A program made the position numbers and the translations under genes. A DNA stretch of 64,000 nucleotides, from the NCBI GenBank assembly GCA_902760595.1, contig CACWHI010000005.1, forward strand, positions 62,001 through 126,000, given 5' to 3'. The notes below the pieces were generated by a model that saw only the letters and a list, made by a program, of their open reading frames with translations, did not search any database and was not told the origin of the DNA. Below, in pieces: positions 11,444 through 19,849 of the stretch (position 1 is its first letter; each line of letters opens with the position of its first letter). This DNA comes from an uncultured Eubacteriales bacterium. GTDB lineage: Bacteria; Bacillota; Clostridia; Christensenellales; Aristaeellaceae.

Positions 11444-12823
11444 TCAGGCGCCCGTCCAGCCGTTGACGATCGCCTTAAAGCGCTCGCCGCGCTCCTCAAA
11501 GCAGGTAAACATATCGAACGACGCGCAGGCGGGGCTCAGCAGCACGTTCCAGCCCGGCTTCGCCAGCTGTCTGCAAAGGGTGACCGCATCCTCAAAGGTT
11601 TCCGCCTCATGGGGCGTTACCGTACCGGCTGCCGCCAGCTCGCGCCTGAGCTGTTCCTTCGTCGCGCCGATGATCACCAGCTCCGCGATCTGGGGAGATT
11701 CCGCGATATGCCGGGCCAGCGGCTCAAAGGAGACATGCTTGTCGTACCCGCCCAGGATCAGCACGGTGGGGCGGTTCATGGTATCCACCGCCTTCACGGT
11801 GGAATCGGGATTGGTCCCCTTGGAATCGTTGATATACCGCACGCCGTCCAGCTCGCGCACGAACTCGATGCGGTGCTCGACCCCTTTGAAGGCGCGCAGC
11901 GTCCGCGCCGCGGCTTCCGGAGGCACGTTCAGGTCCATCGCGATGACGGCGGCCGCCATGGCGTTTTCCAGATTGTGCGGTCCTGGGATCCCGATCTCCT
12001 CGACGGGCAGAAGGGCCCACTCGTTGCCGTCCAGGCGGACGGTCAGCTGGCCATCCCGCACGAACGCCCCCTGTTCGACCTCGCCCTTGCGCGAGAACCA
12101 GGCGATCCGCGCCTTGAGCCCCTCCGCCATGGATACGCAGATGGGGTCGTCGCGGTTCAGCACCGCCAGGTCGCCGGCCTTCTGGTTTTCAAAGATCCGC
12201 CGCTTCATGGCGATATAGCATTTCATCGTATAGTGGCGGATTAGATGGTCCTCCGTCACGTTCAGTACGGCGGCGGCGCGGGGATGGAAGGTATCTATGC
12301 TCTCCAGCTGGAACGAGGAGACCTCCGTCACCAGCATATCGCCGGGCCTGGCGCTCTGGGCGACCAGGCTGAAGGGCGTGCCGATGTTGCCGGACAGCCA
12401 GGAGGACATGCCGGCTTCTTTGAACATCGTATCCAGCAGGGTCACCGTGGTGGTCTTGCCGTTGGTGCCGGTAATACCGATCAGGGTGCCCTCCGCGAAC
12501 TGCGCGGCCAGCTCCAGCTCGCCGGCCATATAGATCCCGCGCTTCTGGGCTTCCAGCACGGCGGGGCTGTCGATAGGTACGCCGGGACTGATGATCAGCG
12601 CATCCGCCTCATCCAGCAGCTTGACCGGGTCCTCCCCCAGCCGCCATTCCACAGGCTGATCGTTGAGGGAATCCAGCGCCGTACCGAACGCGTCCCGGCG
12701 CTTGATGTCGTTCAGGACCGGCAACGCGCCGTGCCTGATGAGCAGGTGCGCCGCCTGGACGCCGCTGCGCGCCATGCCGATCACCAGGACGCGCTTTCCC
12801 TGATAATTGAACGCTCGACTCAT
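11444..12823 (-). CDS. murD: UDP-N-acetylmuramoylalanine--D-glutamate ligase
   Basis: 459 aa, standard length. It adds D-Glu to UDP-MurNAc-L-Ala in the cytoplasm. The N-terminal Rossmann domain has VLVIGMARSGVQAAHLL; the central domain has the P-loop GITGTNGKTTTVTLL; the C-terminal domain has YINDSKGTNPDSTVKA and LILGGYDKH. All are diagnostic for MurD rather than the other Mur ligases. It sits 12 bp after mraY and 2 bp before ftsQ in the wall operon. Confidence 0.97.
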   Translation of the reverse strand: MSRAFNYQGKRVLVIGMARSGVQAAHLLIRHGALPVLNDIKRRDAFGTALDSLNDQPVEWRLGEDPVKLLDEADALIISPGVPIDSPAVLEAQKRGIYMAGELELAAQFAEGTLIGITGTNGKTTTVTLLDTMFKEAGMSSWLSGNIGTPFSLVAQSARPGDMLVTEVSSFQLESIDTFHPRAAAVLNVTEDHLIRHYTMKCYIAMKRRIFENQKAGDLAVLNRDDPICVSMAEGLKARIAWFSRKGEVEQGAFVRDGQLTVRLDGNEWALLPVEEIGIPGPHNLENAMAAAVIAMDLNVPPEAAARTLRAFKGVEHRIEFVRELDGVRYINDSKGTNPDSTVKAVDTMNRPTVLILGGYDKHVSFEPLARHIAESPQIAELVIIGATKEQLRRELAAAGTVTPHEAETFEDAVTLCRQLAKPGWNVLLSPACASFDMFTCFEERGERFKAIVNGWTGA

Positions 12824-12835
12824 GATGTTCCTCCG

Positions 12836-13861
12836 TCAGCGCAGAAAGCCGATCATGATCAGCACCGCCACCGCGGAAGAAACCGCGGTCACGATCGCGT
12901 ACATGCGGACGATCTGTGGCTCCTTCATCCCGCACAGTTCGAAGTGATGATGGATCGGCGACATTTTGAACAGCCGCTTCCCGTGGGTGAGCTTGAAGTA
13001 GCATACCTGGATCATGACCGACAGGCTGGAGCACACGGAGGTCAGGCAGAACAGCAGCATCGGGAAGGCGCAGCGCGAAAGCATGCCCACGCCCACCATC
13101 ATGCCGCCGATGAACATGCTGCCTGTGTCCCCCATAAAGATCTTCGCGGGATAATGGTTGAACTTCAGGAACCCAACGACCGCGCCGCACAGCGCCGCGC
13201 AGCCTGTCAGCAGCACGGGCCTGACCGCCATCGGCAGGCCGGCCTTGGTATTCAGGAAATAGCAGAAGACGCCGAAGGCAGCCATGCCGACGGCGGTCAC
13301 GGTGGACAGCAGGCCGTCCAGTCCGTCCTGCAGGTTGGCGCTGTTGGTCATGAACATCACCAGCACCGTCATCACCGGCACATAGAAGATGCCCAGGTTC
13401 CAGGTCTTGTCGGTAAAGGGCAGCAGGATCACTGTGCCCACGAGATACCGGCAGTAAAGCGAAAAAACCACCCCGACGACCAGCTGCATGAGCAGCTTCT
13501 GCTTGGGTGACAGGCCGTCGTGGCGCTTTTTGACATCCTTGATATAGTCGTCCGTGAACCCGATCCCCATGCAGAAGACCGAGATAAACAAAAGCCCCCA
13601 CATGGGGTTATCCAGTGAGAAAAAGGGGATGCCCGCGCTGCCGCACAGCCAGATGGTCCCGCAGAGCAGGCTCACTACGGTGCATGCGCCGATCAGGAGG
13701 CCGCCCATATTGGGCGTTCCCTGCTTCTGCTGGTGCTTGGGGCCGAGGGCGTAAATAGTCTGGCCCAGCTTCAGCGCCCGCAGGCGGGGCAGCAGTCTGG
13801 GCATCAGGAGAAGCATCCCGGCCAGGGATGCCAGAAATACGAGGATGGTACAAATCAACAC
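12836..13861 (-). CDS. mraY: Phospho-N-acetylmuramoyl-pentapeptide transferase
   Basis: 341 aa, polytopic (about ten hydrophobic segments). It transfers phospho-MurNAc-pentapeptide to undecaprenyl phosphate to make lipid I. Signature pieces are GTPNMGG near residue 50, GFTDDYIK, NSANLQDGLDGL with the catalytic Asp residues, FMGDTGS and the C-terminal PIHHHFE. It starts 5 bp after murE, with no murF in between; UDP-MurNAc-pentapeptide must be completed by an enzyme encoded elsewhere. Confidence 0.97.
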   Translation of the reverse strand: MLICTILVFLASLAGMLLLMPRLLPRLRALKLGQTIYALGPKHQQKQGTPNMGGLLIGACTVVSLLCGTIWLCGSAGIPFFSLDNPMWGLLFISVFCMGIGFTDDYIKDVKKRHDGLSPKQKLLMQLVVGVVFSLYCRYLVGTVILLPFTDKTWNLGIFYVPVMTVLVMFMTNSANLQDGLDGLLSTVTAVGMAAFGVFCYFLNTKAGLPMAVRPVLLTGCAALCGAVVGFLKFNHYPAKIFMGDTGSMFIGGMMVGVGMLSRCAFPMLLFCLTSVCSSLSVMIQVCYFKLTHGKRLFKMSPIHHHFELCGMKEPQIVRMYAIVTAVSSAVAVLIMIGFLR

Positions 13862-13866
13862 AGCTG

Positions 13867-15333
13867 TCAGGCGTCCTTTCCCATTTCTTTCAGCAGCTCG
13901 GCCACCACGACCTTCTCGTCAAAGGGCTTTTTGACCCCGTTGATCTCCTGGTAGGTCTCATGGCCCTTTCCCGCCAGCACGATCACGTCTCCCTCACGCG
14001 CCAGGCTCAGCGCATAGCGGATGGCCTCGCGCCGGTTCTCGATGACGGTATAGGGGGTCTGGGTGCGTTTCAGGCCCTTTTCCACGGAAGCCAGGATCTC
14101 ATACGGATCCTCCGTGCGCGGGTTGTCACTGGTCAGGACGCAGTAGTCCGAAAGCCTGCCGCCGATCTCGCCCATGATGGGGCGCTTGCCGTGATCCCGG
14201 TCGCCGCCGCAGCCGAACAGCGCGATCAGCCGTCCGCGGGTGAACTCCCGGACCGTGGTCAGGATATTCTCGAGCGCGTCGGGCGAATGCGAATAGTCCA
14301 GGATCACCTTGTAGGGCGTGTGCGTATCCAGCACCTCGGCGCGTCCCGGCACGGAGCGCACCGTTTCCAGCGCGGCGGCGATCTGTCCGGGGTCGATGCC
14401 CTGGTTCAGGCACACGGCCGCCGCGGCCAGCGCGTTGTAGACATTGAACATGCCGGTGAGCTTGAGCCGCACCGGGTACTGATCCGTATTCAGGACGTGC
14501 ATCACAAAGCTGACGCCGTCTTCGGTGATCTCGATATCGGTGGCCGTCACGTCGGCCGGCGTGCAGATGCCGTAGGTCAGGCAGGGCACGTCCATCGTCT
14601 TTTTGATCAGAGCGGCGCGCTCGTCGTCCGCGTTCAGCGCCGCGTTGCGGATGAAGTGCGAATGGAAGAAGCTGCGCTTGCAGTCGAAATAGCGCTCCAT
14701 CGTCCCGAAGAAGTCCAGGTGGTCCTGGGACAGGTTGGTATAGCAGCCGGTCTCGAAACGCATGCCCTCCAGGCGGTGCATGGCAATGGCGTGCGCAGAC
14801 ACCTCCATGGACACATATTCCGCGCCCTCGTCCGCCATCAGGCGCAGGGTCTTCTGCAGGTCGATCGGGTCCGGCGTGGTGAGGCCGCTTTTGAGCAGCC
14901 TGCCGCCCATATAGGAGCCGATGGTGCCGATGACGCCGCAGGAAGCCCCGGTCTGCTCCAGCACGCCCTGGATCAGGTAGCTGGTGGTCGTCTTTCCCTT
15001 GGTGCCCGTCAGGCCCAGCAGGCGCATCTGCCGGTCCGGATGGTCGTAGAACGCGGCCGCGGCCAGGGACATGGCGACACGGCTGTTATCCACGATCAGC
15101 TGGGGCACAGCCAATTCAGGCAGGGGGCGTTCGGTCACCAGCGCCGCAGCGCCGTTCTGCACAGCCGCGGGCGCAAAAGTATGGCCGTCAAAATGAGCCC
15201 CGGAAATGCAAAAGAACAGCCCGTGGTCTTCCTGCTTCCGGCTGTCCATGCAAAGCTCTGCGATCGGCGTATCCCCCGCCGATGGCAGAGCCTCTAAACC
15301 CATACTGACCGCAAGGTCATTCAGTGTTTTCAT
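13867..15333 (-). CDS. murE: UDP-N-acetylmuramoyl-tripeptide synthetase (meso-diaminopimelate type)
   Basis: 488 aa. It adds the third stem-peptide residue. The P-loop is LTGTKGKTTTSYLI, and the carbamylated-lysine/metal region is GMRFETGCYTNLSQDHLDFFG. Near residue 402 the substrate motif reads DNPRTEDP; DNPR is the established signature for meso-diaminopimelate specificity, so the wall is probably mDAP type. ATG 15333 overlaps the ftsL stop (ATGA). The usual neighbours ftsI/spoVD (upstream) and murF (downstream) are absent. Length excludes a MurE-MurF fusion. Confidence 0.96.
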   Translation of the reverse strand: MKTLNDLAVSMGLEALPSAGDTPIAELCMDSRKQEDHGLFFCISGAHFDGHTFAPAAVQNGAAALVTERPLPELAVPQLIVDNSRVAMSLAAAAFYDHPDRQMRLLGLTGTKGKTTTSYLIQGVLEQTGASCGVIGTIGSYMGGRLLKSGLTTPDPIDLQKTLRLMADEGAEYVSMEVSAHAIAMHRLEGMRFETGCYTNLSQDHLDFFGTMERYFDCKRSFFHSHFIRNAALNADDERAALIKKTMDVPCLTYGICTPADVTATDIEITEDGVSFVMHVLNTDQYPVRLKLTGMFNVYNALAAAAVCLNQGIDPGQIAAALETVRSVPGRAEVLDTHTPYKVILDYSHSPDALENILTTVREFTRGRLIALFGCGGDRDHGKRPIMGEIGGRLSDYCVLTSDNPRTEDPYEILASVEKGLKRTQTPYTVIENRREAIRYALSLAREGDVIVLAGKGHETYQEINGVKKPFDEKVVVAELLKEMGKDA

Positions 15334-15812
15334 TCGATAGTACTTCCTTTCGCCGCGAACGGACGGGTTTCCGGCGCGGTGACATGGTAGACCTCCTGTT
15401 CTTCGATCAGCACCATGCCGAGCTTTGTCGCGTTCAGGCTGATGTGCGTCATTTCCCGGGCGGCCATGACCTGTTTATCGAGGTCGTAGTTGGTCTCGGA
15501 CAGTGCCTTGACATGTTCCTCCAGTACGCTGACATCATACGCGAGCCTGCGTATATTCACGTGCTTGACGACGCAGACGGAAAGCAGGAGCAGCACCAGC
15601 GCCGCAAAGAGCATGACGGCATGTCTCGCTGAAACGCCGAAGCTCTCCTGGTGCGTACGCGTCACCGCCGGGTTCAGGCGCTCATCATATGCATCATACC
15701 CCTGTCCGGCCGTCGCGTCAAGGATAAAAACGCTTTTGTTGATCTCGAATTTATCCCTGTCAAGCTCACCGAATCCAGCCCTGCTGTAGCTGTTCCCGCG
15801 TACCAGCGACAT
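15330..15812 (-). CDS. ftsL: FtsL-like cell-division protein
   Basis: 160 aa. It has about 65 basic/polar cytoplasmic residues, one membrane helix (AVMLFAALVLLLLSVCVV), then a heptad-rich segment (VSVLEEHVKALSETNYDLD) and the short FtsL-like end with ATKLGMV. This is the topology of FtsL, which pairs with FtsB/DivIC by coiled coil in the divisome. Sequence conservation in FtsL is poor, so the call rests on topology and position between mraZ and murE. rsmH, normally between mraZ and ftsL, is missing (46-bp gap). Confidence 0.8.
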   Translation of the reverse strand: MSLVRGNSYSRAGFGELDRDKFEINKSVFILDATAGQGYDAYDERLNPAVTRTHQESFGVSARHAVMLFAALVLLLLSVCVVKHVNIRRLAYDVSVLEEHVKALSETNYDLDKQVMAAREMTHISLNATKLGMVLIEEQEVYHVTAPETRPFAAKGSTIE

Positions 15813-15858
15813 TTTCGCTCCTCCTTCCCAATCGAATTGTTACAAGTATTATGCGTTT

Positions 15859-16413
15859 TTATTCGTTCCGCCCTCTCGCGCTGCGCTGCACCTCCGCCAG
15901 GAAGGCCAGCGGATCCGGGAAGTCGTTCCTGAAGGTCTCGTCCTCCGCCTCGCCGGTCTCGGACTTGAGGATACGGATATAGTTCTTCGCGCCGCTGATC
16001 TCGACCTCGCGGCAGTTGTCCAGGTATTTGGCGCGCATTTTCTGCGGCAGCAGCAGGCGTCCCTGCTGATCCGTCTCACAGTCCGTGTAGCTGTACTTGT
16101 TGAACTGCTCGATCAGCCTCAGGACCCGCGCGTCCAGCTCCGCCAGGGCTTCCAGCTTGTCCTGCTGGTTCAGCCACTCATCCATCGGGTAGATAGCCAC
16201 GTTGCGGAAGTCCGGCGTCAGCGCCACAACGAATTTATCGCCAAGCCCGTCCCGGAAATTGGCGGGAATGATCATGCGCCCCTTGGAGTCTACGCCGTGA
16301 ACAAACGCCCCTGAAAACCGGCAGTCGGCCTTCCGTCTCTTCGCGGCGGGAGCAATGTCAGCTTCAGTCTCGGCCTGCGCCGTTTTCTGAGCGCGCTTTT
16401 CTTCATCTGACAT
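15859..16413 (-). CDS. mraZ: Transcriptional regulator MraZ
   Basis: 184 aa from the ATG at 16413. MraZ is a ring-forming DNA-binding protein that represses its own division/wall operon. Two SpoVT-AbrB halves are visible: FVHGVDSKGRMIIPANFR and TDCETDQQGRLLLPQKMR. About 30 extra charged residues precede the first domain (typical MraZ is ~145 aa). The upstream TTG (16428) is in frame, but GTGAGAG spacing favours the ATG. It heads a minus-strand operon running to 7.25 kb; its promoter and boxes are listed separately. Confidence 0.95.
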   Translation of the reverse strand: MSDEEKRAQKTAQAETEADIAPAAKRRKADCRFSGAFVHGVDSKGRMIIPANFRDGLGDKFVVALTPDFRNVAIYPMDEWLNQQDKLEALAELDARVLRLIEQFNKYSYTDCETDQQGRLLLPQKMRAKYLDNCREVEISGAKNYIRILKSETGEAEDETFRNDFPDPLAFLAEVQRSARGRNE

Positions 16414-16443
16414 ACTCTCACCACACAATCTGCCATATTTTCA

Positions 16444-16480
16444 CCACTTTATGGGCTCAGAAACCATTTTATCCCACTTT
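16444..16480 (-). promoter_or_regulatory. MraZ-box array upstream of mraZ
   Basis: Reading the minus strand, AAAGTGGG (16473-16480), AAAATGG (16464-16470) and AAAGTGG (16444-16450) begin at 16480, 16470 and 16450, exactly 10 and 20 bp apart. They match the AAAGTGK-type boxes described for MraZ. The first two overlap the promoter spacer and -10, as expected for autorepression. Confidence 0.7.
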
Positions 16481-16494
16481 TTGGCCGTTGGCAA
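16466..16494 (-). promoter_or_regulatory. Promoter of the mraZ wall/division operon
   Basis: Minus-strand -35 TTGCCA (16489-16494), 17-bp spacer, -10 TAAAAT (16466-16471). A start near 16459 would give a leader of about 45 nt to the mraZ ATG. Confidence 0.65.
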
Positions 16495-16756
16495 GAAAAA
16501 AACAGTTTCACGCCGAGGGTTGATTCCCAGGTTTTTGAGGTTCTGGCGGTACTTTTTTGGGCCGAAAATCCGTGTGTACAATTCGCATGCCGCCATAAGC
16601 TCATAAATTGCGTTTATAACAAATAGCAACTGTTATTTTTGCACTAAAATAATATTATATTTTATGCATTTTGACGTTTTTTGAACTTCGATATTTTTGG
16701 GGAGCAGACACCTTCTGAAATATTCCCAGTCTCCGAGCGGCCGCGCGTAATCAGGC
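16495..16756. other. AT-rich non-coding stretch between the mraZ promoter and the phosphoesterase terminator
   Basis: Much richer in A+T than its surroundings, with runs such as ATAATATTATATTTTAT near 16650-16665. A 62-codon frame at 16441-16629 has no ribosome site or recognisable motif, and I do not call it. I see no RNA gene or repeat here. Confidence 0.6.
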
Positions 16757-16758
16757 AA

Positions 16759-16802
16759 CAAAAAACATGCGGTTTCCACTTTTAGGGAAATCGCATGTCA
16801 TT
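16759..16802 (-). terminator. Terminator of the phosphoesterase operon
   Basis: On the minus strand a 13-bp stem (16786-16798 pairing with 16765-16777, one G-U) with an 8-nt loop is followed by TTTTTTG. It lies about 70 bp after the stop of the phosphoesterase gene. Confidence 0.85.
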
Positions 16803-16872
16803 TTGCTTAATCGTATTCAAATATCAGCGAAATTCAGGCATTGAATGGGACATATTCTCCACTTTCGGCGTT

Positions 16873-17580
16873 TCAGGCCCCACTCACGTCGTTGAGATCA
16901 GGCAGCTCATACAGCTTGAAGTCCAGCTGGTCGCAGGAAACGCACGCGAACAGCGTATCTCCGAGCATGCCGTTAAAGGCGCTCCGGCCTGAGCTGCCAT
17001 GCAGGTGACCGTATACACAGGCCTTCGCTCCGGCTTCGGTGATCAGGCGGGCCGCCTCGGTCATCTCCCCGCTCTCGCCCAGCGGAGGGAAGTGGGTCAT
17101 GACCACCAGCGGGCCGCCCAGCTTTTTGGCGCTGTCCAGGGACAGGGCCATCCGCATCAGCTCCCGCTGGTAGATGCGCTCGTCCTCGGCCGAGCCTCCC
17201 GTACCGGGCAGCGTCCAGCCGCGGGTGCCCGCGACGGTCACATGCTCCACGCGCAGCGCGTCGTTCTGGATGGCGTACATGCCCTCCGGCAGCACAGCCC
17301 TCAGCCGCCCGATACCGGACCACCAGTAATCGTGGTTGCCCCTCATCAGGACCTTCCTGCCCGGCAGCTCGCCGATACGTCTCAGGTCCGGCACGGCGCT
17401 GTCCAGCTGCATGGCCCACGAAATATCCCCGGGGATCAATACGAGGTCGTCTTCCGAAACCCGGCCGCGCCAGTCGGCGCTGATCTTTTCGAAGTGGCCC
17501 TTCCACTGATCCCCGAACACGCTCATGGGCTTGTCGTCGCCGCCCTCAAGGTGCAGGTCTCCTATCGCAAATACCCTCAC
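16873..17580 (-). CDS. Calcineurin-like metallophosphoesterase
   Basis: 235 aa with the full dinuclear metal motif set in order: AIGDLHLEGG, IPGDISWA, MRGNHDYWW, VMTHFPPLG and YGHLHG. It is a soluble phosphoesterase of unknown substrate (nucleotide or phosphoprotein targets are possible). It starts at GTG 17580, 3 bp after the zinc-ribbon gene, with which it shares a promoter at 18052-18080, and is followed by a good terminator. Confidence 0.9.
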   Translation of the reverse strand: MRVFAIGDLHLEGGDDKPMSVFGDQWKGHFEKISADWRGRVSEDDLVLIPGDISWAMQLDSAVPDLRRIGELPGRKVLMRGNHDYWWSGIGRLRAVLPEGMYAIQNDALRVEHVTVAGTRGWTLPGTGGSAEDERIYQRELMRMALSLDSAKKLGGPLVVMTHFPPLGESGEMTEAARLITEAGAKACVYGHLHGSSGRSAFNGMLGDTLFACVSCDQLDFKLYELPDLNDVSGA

Positions 17581-17583
17581 CGG

Positions 17584-18009
17584 TCACTCGCTTTCTTCGT
17601 CCTCGTCTTCGTTTTCCTGCTCTTCCTCGTCGCCCATCGCGTCCAGGGACAGCTCATTCTCGATCTCAGAGAACTCGCCCTCGGGAATATCATCATTGAT
17701 ATCCGGCATGATCTCATCCATGGAGCTCACCGGATCGATCGAGCCGATGGAATTCTCATCGACCGGGCTGACCTGTTCGTCGTCGCGTTCCATCTCATCC
17801 GCGTCGTCCTCGTTCGAAGCGTTCATTTCCTTCAGGCAGACCAGGCAGATATCCCGGCCAGGAATGGCGGGGCGTTCATTGCAAATCGTGCAGAGCTCCA
17901 CGTCGTCAGAGTTGTTCTCGCCCTGCATCTCGCGTTTGCAGATCTTGCAGAAGCCCTCTGATTCCTCGATATAGTTCAACTCACAGCGCGGGCACTTGAT
18001 AAAGCTCAT
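17584..18009 (-). CDS. Zinc-ribbon protein with acidic tail, function unknown
   Basis: 141 aa. The N-terminal ~75 residues hold four CxxC knuckles (CPRC, CKIC, CTIC, CLVC), enough for two zinc ribbons. The rest is strongly acidic and low complexity, ending in runs of Glu/Asp. ATG 18009 is chosen over the in-frame ATG 18015 because GAGGAGG abuts the latter but is 6 nt from the former. The layout resembles small nucleic-acid or protein adaptors, but I do not recognise a named family. It is first in an operon with the phosphoesterase. Confidence 0.75.
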   Translation of the reverse strand: MSFIKCPRCELNYIEESEGFCKICKREMQGENNSDDVELCTICNERPAIPGRDICLVCLKEMNASNEDDADEMERDDEQVSPVDENSIGSIDPVSSMDEIMPDINDDIPEGEFSEIENELSLDAMGDEEEQENEDEDEESE

Positions 18010-18051
18010 ACACATCCTCCTCAGGCATCTATTTTGCTGAAAAGCAACGGC

Positions 18052-18080
18052 ATTATACTACGTTCAATGATGAATGACAA
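18052..18080 (-). promoter_or_regulatory. Promoter of the zinc-ribbon/phosphoesterase operon
   Basis: Minus-strand TTGTCA (18075-18080), 17-bp spacer, perfect TATAAT (18052-18057). It lies in the short gap after rsmG. Confidence 0.75.
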
Positions 18081-18083
18081 GCC

Positions 18084-18809
18084 CTATTTTTCCATGATCG
18101 GGCGTTTATGCGGAATGCCGACGCGGCGCGGATAATTGGCCGGCGTGGCTGCCCGCTTTTCCGCGCGGACGACGACGCTTTCGCTGCCCTCCCCGCCGTA
18201 CGGGAGCGTGGTCAGCGCGCCTCCGCCCAGGGCCCTCACGGCCGCCGAAGCGGCGGCGAGCTCCTCCTCCGCGCGGCGTCCCTTCCAGCACAGGGCACGC
18301 CCGCCCACCGCCGTCAGCGGCAGCATGTATTCCAGCAGCTCCGGCAGTCCCGCCACCGCGCGGGATACCGTCACCATATACCTTTCCCGGTGTCTGACGT
18401 CCTGGCCTGCCGTTTCCGCGCGGCTCTCAAGCACCGACGCCTTCGAAAGGCCCAGTCTTCCGATGACCTCGCGCAGGAAATCGCAGCGCCTGCCGTTGGC
18501 TTCCAGCAGCGTGACCTCCTGGTCCGGCCTGAGGATCGCCAGCGGGATGCCCGGCAGTCCCGCGCCTGATCCCACGTCCAGGATGCTGTCATCCGGGCCG
18601 ATCAGTTCGGGATAACGCAGCACAGGCGCGATGCTGTCCGCGTAATGGCGGTTCGGCATCTCCACGTCCGGCACGTTGCTCAGGTCCATCAGGCGGTTCC
18701 GTTCGGTCAGCAGGGCATAGTACGCCCGGAAGCGCTCCAGCGCCACGGGATCATCCGCCAGGCCCGCGCGGCTCAGCGCCCGGCTCAGTATATCGTTCCT
18801 CTCGCTCAC
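18084..18809 (-). CDS. rsmG: 16S rRNA (guanine-527-N7) methyltransferase
   Basis: 241 aa SAM-dependent methyltransferase (GidB). The SAM site is ILDVGSGAGLPGIPLAI, preceded by the family motif NRHYADSIAPV and followed by the conserved VTVSRAVAGLPELLEY strand. It methylates G527 in the 530 loop of 16S rRNA; loss gives low-level streptomycin resistance in other bacteria. The start codon is GTG overlapping the holA stop (GTGA), so translation is coupled. It is the last gene of the mrp-walJ-comEC-holA-rsmG run. Confidence 0.95.
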   Translation of the reverse strand: MSERNDILSRALSRAGLADDPVALERFRAYYALLTERNRLMDLSNVPDVEMPNRHYADSIAPVLRYPELIGPDDSILDVGSGAGLPGIPLAILRPDQEVTLLEANGRRCDFLREVIGRLGLSKASVLESRAETAGQDVRHRERYMVTVSRAVAGLPELLEYMLPLTAVGGRALCWKGRRAEEELAAASAAVRALGGGALTTLPYGGEGSESVVVRAEKRAATPANYPRRVGIPHKRPIMEK

Positions 18810-19849
18810 GCGGCATTCCCCTTTAATGCTATAATATGAAGCATCGCCTGCTCCATCGCGCCTTCCTCGGTCAGCAGGCCCGCTTTGACCTCAAACTCCA
18901 CCTGGGCGCAGTAGCGCGTCATGTCGGCCAGGGCCTCCGGACTGTACAGCCGGGTCAGGGGGACCAGCTGGCGCACGGCGAACGGCGGGATCCCCAGCCG
19001 GCCCGCGATCACCGCCTGCTGCATCCCCTGATCCAGATAGAGTTTGGCGTCATACACCTGGCGGCACTGGCGGCTGAGCAGCGCCAGCAGCATCAGCGGC
19101 TGCTCGCCGTCCACCAGCATGGCGCGAAGCATGGCGAAGGCCTGCTTGCTCCTGCCCTGCAGCACCGTCTGGGCCAGCTCGAATATCCTGTATTCCGTCC
19201 GCGCGGTGCATACGTCGCGGATATCCGCGCCGGTCACCTCGCTCCTGCCATCGCAGTACGCGATCAGCTTCTCGATCTCGGAGAGGACGGTCGTCAGGTC
19301 GTCGCCCACCGAATACACCAGCTGGTCGCAGGCCTCCGCCGTAATCGACAGTCCGGCCTTTTTCATGGCCCTGGCGATATAGCTCTGGAGCTGCTTTGAG
19401 TCCAGACGGTCAAAGCTGACGACGCACCCGCACTTTTTGATCGTCTGGTAGAGCTTCTTACGCTTGTCAGCCGCCCCGCGGACATAAAAGACCAGCGCCG
19501 TCGTATCCGGCAGCTCGGGCAGGTAGGTCTTCAGCCGTTCCGCGCTGGCCGCTTCGTCGTAATCGCGGGCCTTTCCCGTCAGCATGCCGGACTCGCTGAC
19601 CACCACCATCCGCCGGTCCGCCATAAAGGGCAGGGTTTCCGCCGCCGCGATGAGCTGATTCGCGTCAGGATCCTTGAGCACGGTCTGATTCATATCCGGA
19701 AACGCGCCAAGCGGCAACACCTTTTCCAGCTGCTGGAGCGCGCTGCGCTTGATATGCTCCTCCTCGCCCTCGAACAGGTACAGGCCGGATACCCTGCCCG
19801 CCTTCAGGCTCTGGAAGAATTCGTCATGGGTCATGCTTTCGCTCTTCAT
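18806..19849 (-). CDS. holA: DNA polymerase III, delta subunit
   Basis: 347 aa clamp-loader delta subunit, which opens the sliding clamp. The N-terminal AAA+-like part has the family pattern GLYLFEGEEEHIKRSAL and VVVSESG; the middle has FYVRGAADKRKKLYQTI and the C-terminal collar helices include LLALLSRQCRQVYDAK. A longer frame extends to 19921, but ATG 19849 overlaps the comEC stop (ATGA) and is preceded by GGAAGGA. The order comEC-holA is common in Bacillota; the usual rpsT neighbour is absent. Confidence 0.93.
   Translation of the reverse strand: MKSESMTHDEFFQSLKAGRVSGLYLFEGEEEHIKRSALQQLEKVLPLGAFPDMNQTVLKDPDANQLIAAAETLPFMADRRMVVVSESGMLTGKARDYDEAASAERLKTYLPELPDTTALVFYVRGAADKRKKLYQTIKKCGCVVSFDRLDSKQLQSYIARAMKKAGLSITAEACDQLVYSVGDDLTTVLSEIEKLIAYCDGRSEVTGADIRDVCTARTEYRIFELAQTVLQGRSKQAFAMLRAMLVDGEQPLMLLALLSRQCRQVYDAKLYLDQGMQQAVIAGRLGIPPFAVRQLVPLTRLYSPEALADMTRYCAQVEFEVKAGLLTEEGAMEQAMLHIIALKGNAA

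Noticed and set aside
13867-15333. MurE-MurF fusion to explain the missing murF
   Set aside because: 488 aa with one ligase domain and one P-loop; normal MurE length.
16441-16629. 62-codon minus-strand frame upstream of mraZ
   Set aside because: Covers the mraZ promoter and MraZ boxes, no ribosome site, no family resemblance.
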